This document shows, piece by piece, positions 5,024-7,020 of a stretch of DNA of 7,020 nt; position 1 is the first letter of the stretch; each line of letters starts with the position of its first letter. Both the position numbers and the translations under genes were made by a program. Under the pieces are notes generated by a model that was not told where the DNA came from, did no database searches, and saw only the letters and a program-made list of their open reading frames with translations. This DNA is from Sutterella sp. (lineage in GTDB: Bacteria > Pseudomonadota > Gammaproteobacteria > Burkholderiales > Burkholderiaceae_F): contig DNLN01000076.1 in the NCBI GenBank assembly GCA_003488465.1, positions 1 through 7,020 of the forward strand, read 5' to 3'.

Positions 5024-6358
5024 CTAGGGATCGCGCAGCGTCCCTTCGTACTCGAGTTTTGCGGCAACCCAGCCGTACAGATGCAGGCCGGCAAAGGTCG
5101 TCAGCGAGCCCCAGAGCATGGCGTTCGGGCCGCATGCATAGAGGGCGTACAGGCAGTACGCCGAGGCCGCCGCAGCGGCAAAGCCCGTGCGGGCCGCGAT
5201 GTTGAACTCCACCGACTCTCGGTGCATCAGCACGACAACGGAAGAGAAGACGAGCAGGTAGGGCACGAGGTTCGTGACAACTGCAATGTCCTTGAGGATG
5301 TAGAACTGCTCCTGAAGTCTCGGGTTGGCGCTCACGATGGCAAGAAGCCCCTGCGCGGCAAGAATAAGGGCGATGCCGTATACGGGTGCGTTGCGCTTTG
5401 ACACGAGCGAGAAGACTCTGGGGAAGTATTTCTGCTCGGAGGAGGAGCGGAACACTTCCGAGATCGTGAACTGCCAGCTCATGAGGCTGCCCATGCAGGA
5501 GATGGCCATCAGGCCCATGACAAACTGCGCGACGCCGTCGCCGAACATCGAGGCGAACACCAGGCCAAACGGCGCCGTCGAGTGCGCGATCTCGCCGATG
5601 TCCACGATGCCGAAGGCGATGTTGTTGGCGAGCACGTAGATGATGCCCGAGCCCACGGTCGAGCAGAGCATCGAGATCGGAACGGAGCGTTCGGGATTCT
5701 CGACCTGCTCGGCGTTCGCGCCCGCGGCCTCGATGCCCAGGAACCCCCAGAGGGTCATGGAAATGCCCGCGCTCACGCCGTCAAAGAGCGCCAGATTGTG
5801 CGGATTCCAGCTTGCGATGAACCGCTCGGGCGAGAACCAGTGCCAGCCGACGGTGGCTAGAAACAGGATCGGGATGAGAATGCCAAGGCTCGAGAAGTTG
5901 CAGAGCCTGCCCACGATGCTTGCGCCGCCCGCAACCGGGATGCTGCAGATGACAAGAATGAGAAAGCTCGCCGCGCCCGCCTCGACCGGGGACAGCTTCC
6001 AGCCGAACAGCACCATGAAGTAGCCGACGATCGAAATGGCGATGGTGAGGTTGGCGATCAGAAGCGAGATGGCGTACGTGTAGTTCGCCAGGAAGCTGCC
6101 GGATTTTCCGAACGCATAGGAGGAGTAGCCGCCCAGTCCGCCGCGATGCCGGCTGAAGGTGCCGCAGCGGGAGAAGACATAAGAAATGGTCGTCGCGCCG
6201 ATGATGGTGACGATCCAGGACAGGATGCTGAGGGTGCCGATTTCAGCAAGCTTCGTCGGCATGAAGATGATGGCTGCGCCCAGCATGTTGAGCATGACCG
6301 ATGAGGTCAGCTGCAGGCACGTCATCTTGGGTCTTTCGCTGGTTTGATGGGGGCTCAT
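5024..6358 (-). CDS. potE: Putrescine:ornithine antiporter-like APC family transporter
   Basis: An inner-membrane transporter of 444 residues (E. coli PotE 439) with about 12 hydrophobic segments, aligning to PotE from MLNMLGAAIIFMPTKLAEIG (23-42) to the C-terminus almost without gaps. PotE exchanges putrescine for ornithine and can import putrescine. Residues reported as important in E. coli PotE map here at a constant offset of +3: C65, W204, E210, C288, W295, Y428 and E436 are kept. The E77 equivalent is S80 (GGYSSYAFGKSG), the C210 equivalent is G213 and the C286 equivalent is M289. Substrate may therefore differ, for example another diamine/amino-acid pair. ATG 6358 is chosen because AAAGG lies 8 bases before it and it gives PotE length; the frame is open to 6433, but that would add 25 residues overlapping a hairpin. 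No ornithine decarboxylase gene is adjacent in the window. Alignment is from memory. Confidence 0.92.
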   Translation of the reverse strand: MSPHQTSERPKMTCLQLTSSVMLNMLGAAIIFMPTKLAEIGTLSILSWIVTIIGATTISYVFSRCGTFSRHRGGLGGYSSYAFGKSGSFLANYTYAISLLIANLTIAISIVGYFMVLFGWKLSPVEAGAASFLILVICSIPVAGGASIVGRLCNFSSLGILIPILFLATVGWHWFSPERFIASWNPHNLALFDGVSAGISMTLWGFLGIEAAGANAEQVENPERSVPISMLCSTVGSGIIYVLANNIAFGIVDIGEIAHSTAPFGLVFASMFGDGVAQFVMGLMAISCMGSLMSWQFTISEVFRSSSEQKYFPRVFSLVSKRNAPVYGIALILAAQGLLAIVSANPRLQEQFYILKDIAVVTNLVPYLLVFSSVVVLMHRESVEFNIAARTGFAAAAASAYCLYALYACGPNAMLWGSLTTFAGLHLYGWVAAKLEYEGTLRDP

Positions 6359-6366
6359 ATAAATCG

Positions 6367-6405
6367 CCTTTCCCCGGATTTTTGAAAGATCCAACCGTGA
6401 ACCGG
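6367..6405 (-). promoter_or_regulatory. Possible leader hairpin near the potE-like ribosome binding site
   Basis: On the minus strand CCCGG pairs with CCGGG some 25 bases downstream; the second arm lies immediately before GAAAGG, the ribosome binding site of the antiporter. Folding could limit access to that site. The stem is only about 5-6 bp, so this is a weak candidate for translational control. Confidence 0.25.
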
Positions 6406-6425
6406 GTTTTGGCCTGTGACTTGAC

Positions 6426-6470
6426 TCCATCACTCAGACAAGGGGCAAGCACCCCTGCCTGAGTGATGGA
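6426..6470. repeat. Long nested inverted repeat between proS and the potE-like gene
   Basis: The arms TCCATCACTCAG (6426-6437) and CTGAGTGATGGA (6459-6470) are perfect 12-bp complements. Inside them, AGGGG (6441-6445) pairs with CCCCT (6452-6456) around a 6-base loop, separated by a small irregular junction. The whole can fold as one stem of about 18 pairs. It starts 20 bases beyond the proS stop and 68 bases before the antiporter ATG. No T-run follows on either strand, so it is not a canonical intrinsic terminator; it may still end or protect the proS transcript, or be a protein-binding or repetitive element. Confidence 0.65.
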
Positions 6471-6489
6471 TTGGAGCGGGAGCGAGAGC

Positions 6490-7020
6490 TTACTTGGCGA
6501 GTTCCTTGCAGAGGAACTCGACGATCTCGTCGGCCTTGATCATCTGCTTGTCGTCCATGCGGGCGCGGCTCACGTACTCGACTTCGCCGTTCTTCAGGCC
6601 GCGGTCGCCCACCACGATGCGGTGCGGCACGCCGATCAGCTCCCAGTCGGCGAACATCGAGCCGGCGCGCACGTCGCGGTCGTCCACAATCACGTCGACG
6701 CCGCGGGCGGCGAGCTCGTCGTGCAGCTTGTTCACGGTCTCGCGCACGGCTTCGCTCTTTTTGAGGTTCATCGGGCAGATCACCACTTCGAACGGAGCGA
6801 TGGAGGCGGGCCAGATGATGCCCTTGTCGTCGTGGCACTGCTCGATGGCCGCGCCGATGAGGCGCGAGACGCCGATGCCGTAGCAGCCCATCTCCATGAA
6901 CTGGGGCTTGCCGTTTTCATCCAGATACGTGGCGTTCATCGACTCGGAGTACTTGGTGCCGAGGTAGAACACGTGGCCGACCTCGATGCCGCGCTGCATC
7001 TTCAGAACGCCCTTGCCGTC
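6490..7020 (-). CDS. proS: Prolyl-tRNA synthetase, C-terminal part (5' end outside window)
   Basis: The last 176 codons of cytoplasmic prolyl-tRNA synthetase, which charges tRNA-Pro with proline. The frame is open to the window edge, entering as [11 protein letters not shown]. Visible are the end of the class II catalytic core ([16 protein letters not shown]), motif 3 (GCYGIGVSR with its ATP-contacting Arg) and the join to the anticodon-binding domain ([18 protein letters not shown]). The alpha/beta anticodon domain follows, with [25 protein letters not shown] and [16 protein letters not shown], ending FLCKELAK. This is the bacterial (E. coli-like) ProS type, normally about 570-580 residues. 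In related Burkholderiales, as I recall, proS lies near proB, often with rppH and a small exported protein between them. Here about 3.7 kb of unrelated genes separates the two. Confidence 0.96.
   Translation of the reverse strand, partial: DGKGVLKMQRGIEVGHVFYLGTKYSESMNATYLDENGKPQFMEMGCYGIGVSRLIGAAIEQCHDDKGIIWPASIAPFEVVICPMNLKKSEAVRETVNKLHDELAARGVDVIVDDRDVRAGSMFADWELIGVPHRIVVGDRGLKNGEVEYVSRARMDDKQMIKADEIVEFLCKELAK

Noticed and set aside
4870..5094. 74-codon minus-strand frame across the repeat array and the antiporter 3' end
   Set aside because: It overlaps the antiporter in another frame and then runs through non-coding repeats; no family resemblance.
5081..6023. Several plus-strand open frames opposite the potE-like gene
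   Set aside because: Antisense shadows of a transporter aligning end to end with PotE; no ribosome binding sites or recognisable domains.

Overview
The window looks like chromosome of a high-GC betaproteobacterium, most likely order Burkholderiales and possibly a gut Sutterellaceae-type genus. The basis is the Burkholderiales-like ProB (including its [13 protein letters not shown] block and its [10 protein letters not shown]-terminus), the typical C-terminus of ProS, and the remains of a Tat-exported FAD flavoprotein of a kind abundant in such anaerobes. The genus is an inference from remembered family sequences; no search was run. No rRNA, tRNA or CRISPR array was found.

Layout. The plus strand, positions 1-2800, carries three genes: (i) the 3' end of a Cu(I)-exporting P-type ATPase whose frame runs without a stop into a C-terminal CopZ-like metal-binding domain; this domain has its own strong ribosome binding site and ATG. 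(ii) A metallo-beta-lactamase-fold hydrolase of the dihydropterin/aminobenzene-phosphate synthase-like group (COG1237 type). (iii) proB, glutamate 5-kinase, with a TTG start. Positions 2801-3430 are a scar: on the minus strand the first ~90 codons of a Tat-signal FAD flavoprotein survive with promoter and ribosome binding site, but are frameshifted and cut off; on the plus strand an apparent signal-peptide start runs head-on into this remnant.

Positions 3513-4790 (minus) hold an AAA_14/DUF4143 ATPase with somewhat lower GC than its surroundings, probably acquired. Directly upstream of its candidate promoter lies an array of about five degenerate 22-23 bp direct repeats (4866-4981), resembling the multi-repeat end of an IS21- or Tn7-type element or an operator array. 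Positions 5024-6358 (minus) encode a PotE-like putrescine/ornithine antiporter, without a decarboxylase gene beside it in the window. Positions 6490-7020 (minus) are the 3' end of proS, separated from potE by a long nested hairpin.

The genes do not form one pathway. The picture is housekeeping genes (proB, proS) framing a rearranged interval that has accumulated an ATPase, a polyamine antiporter, a dead flavoprotein and a repeat array, next to a copper export locus. I found no convincing complete undescribed multi-gene system. The features most worth checking are the copA/copZ gene-within-a-gene, the repeat array, and the two-sided scar around 2941-3293.
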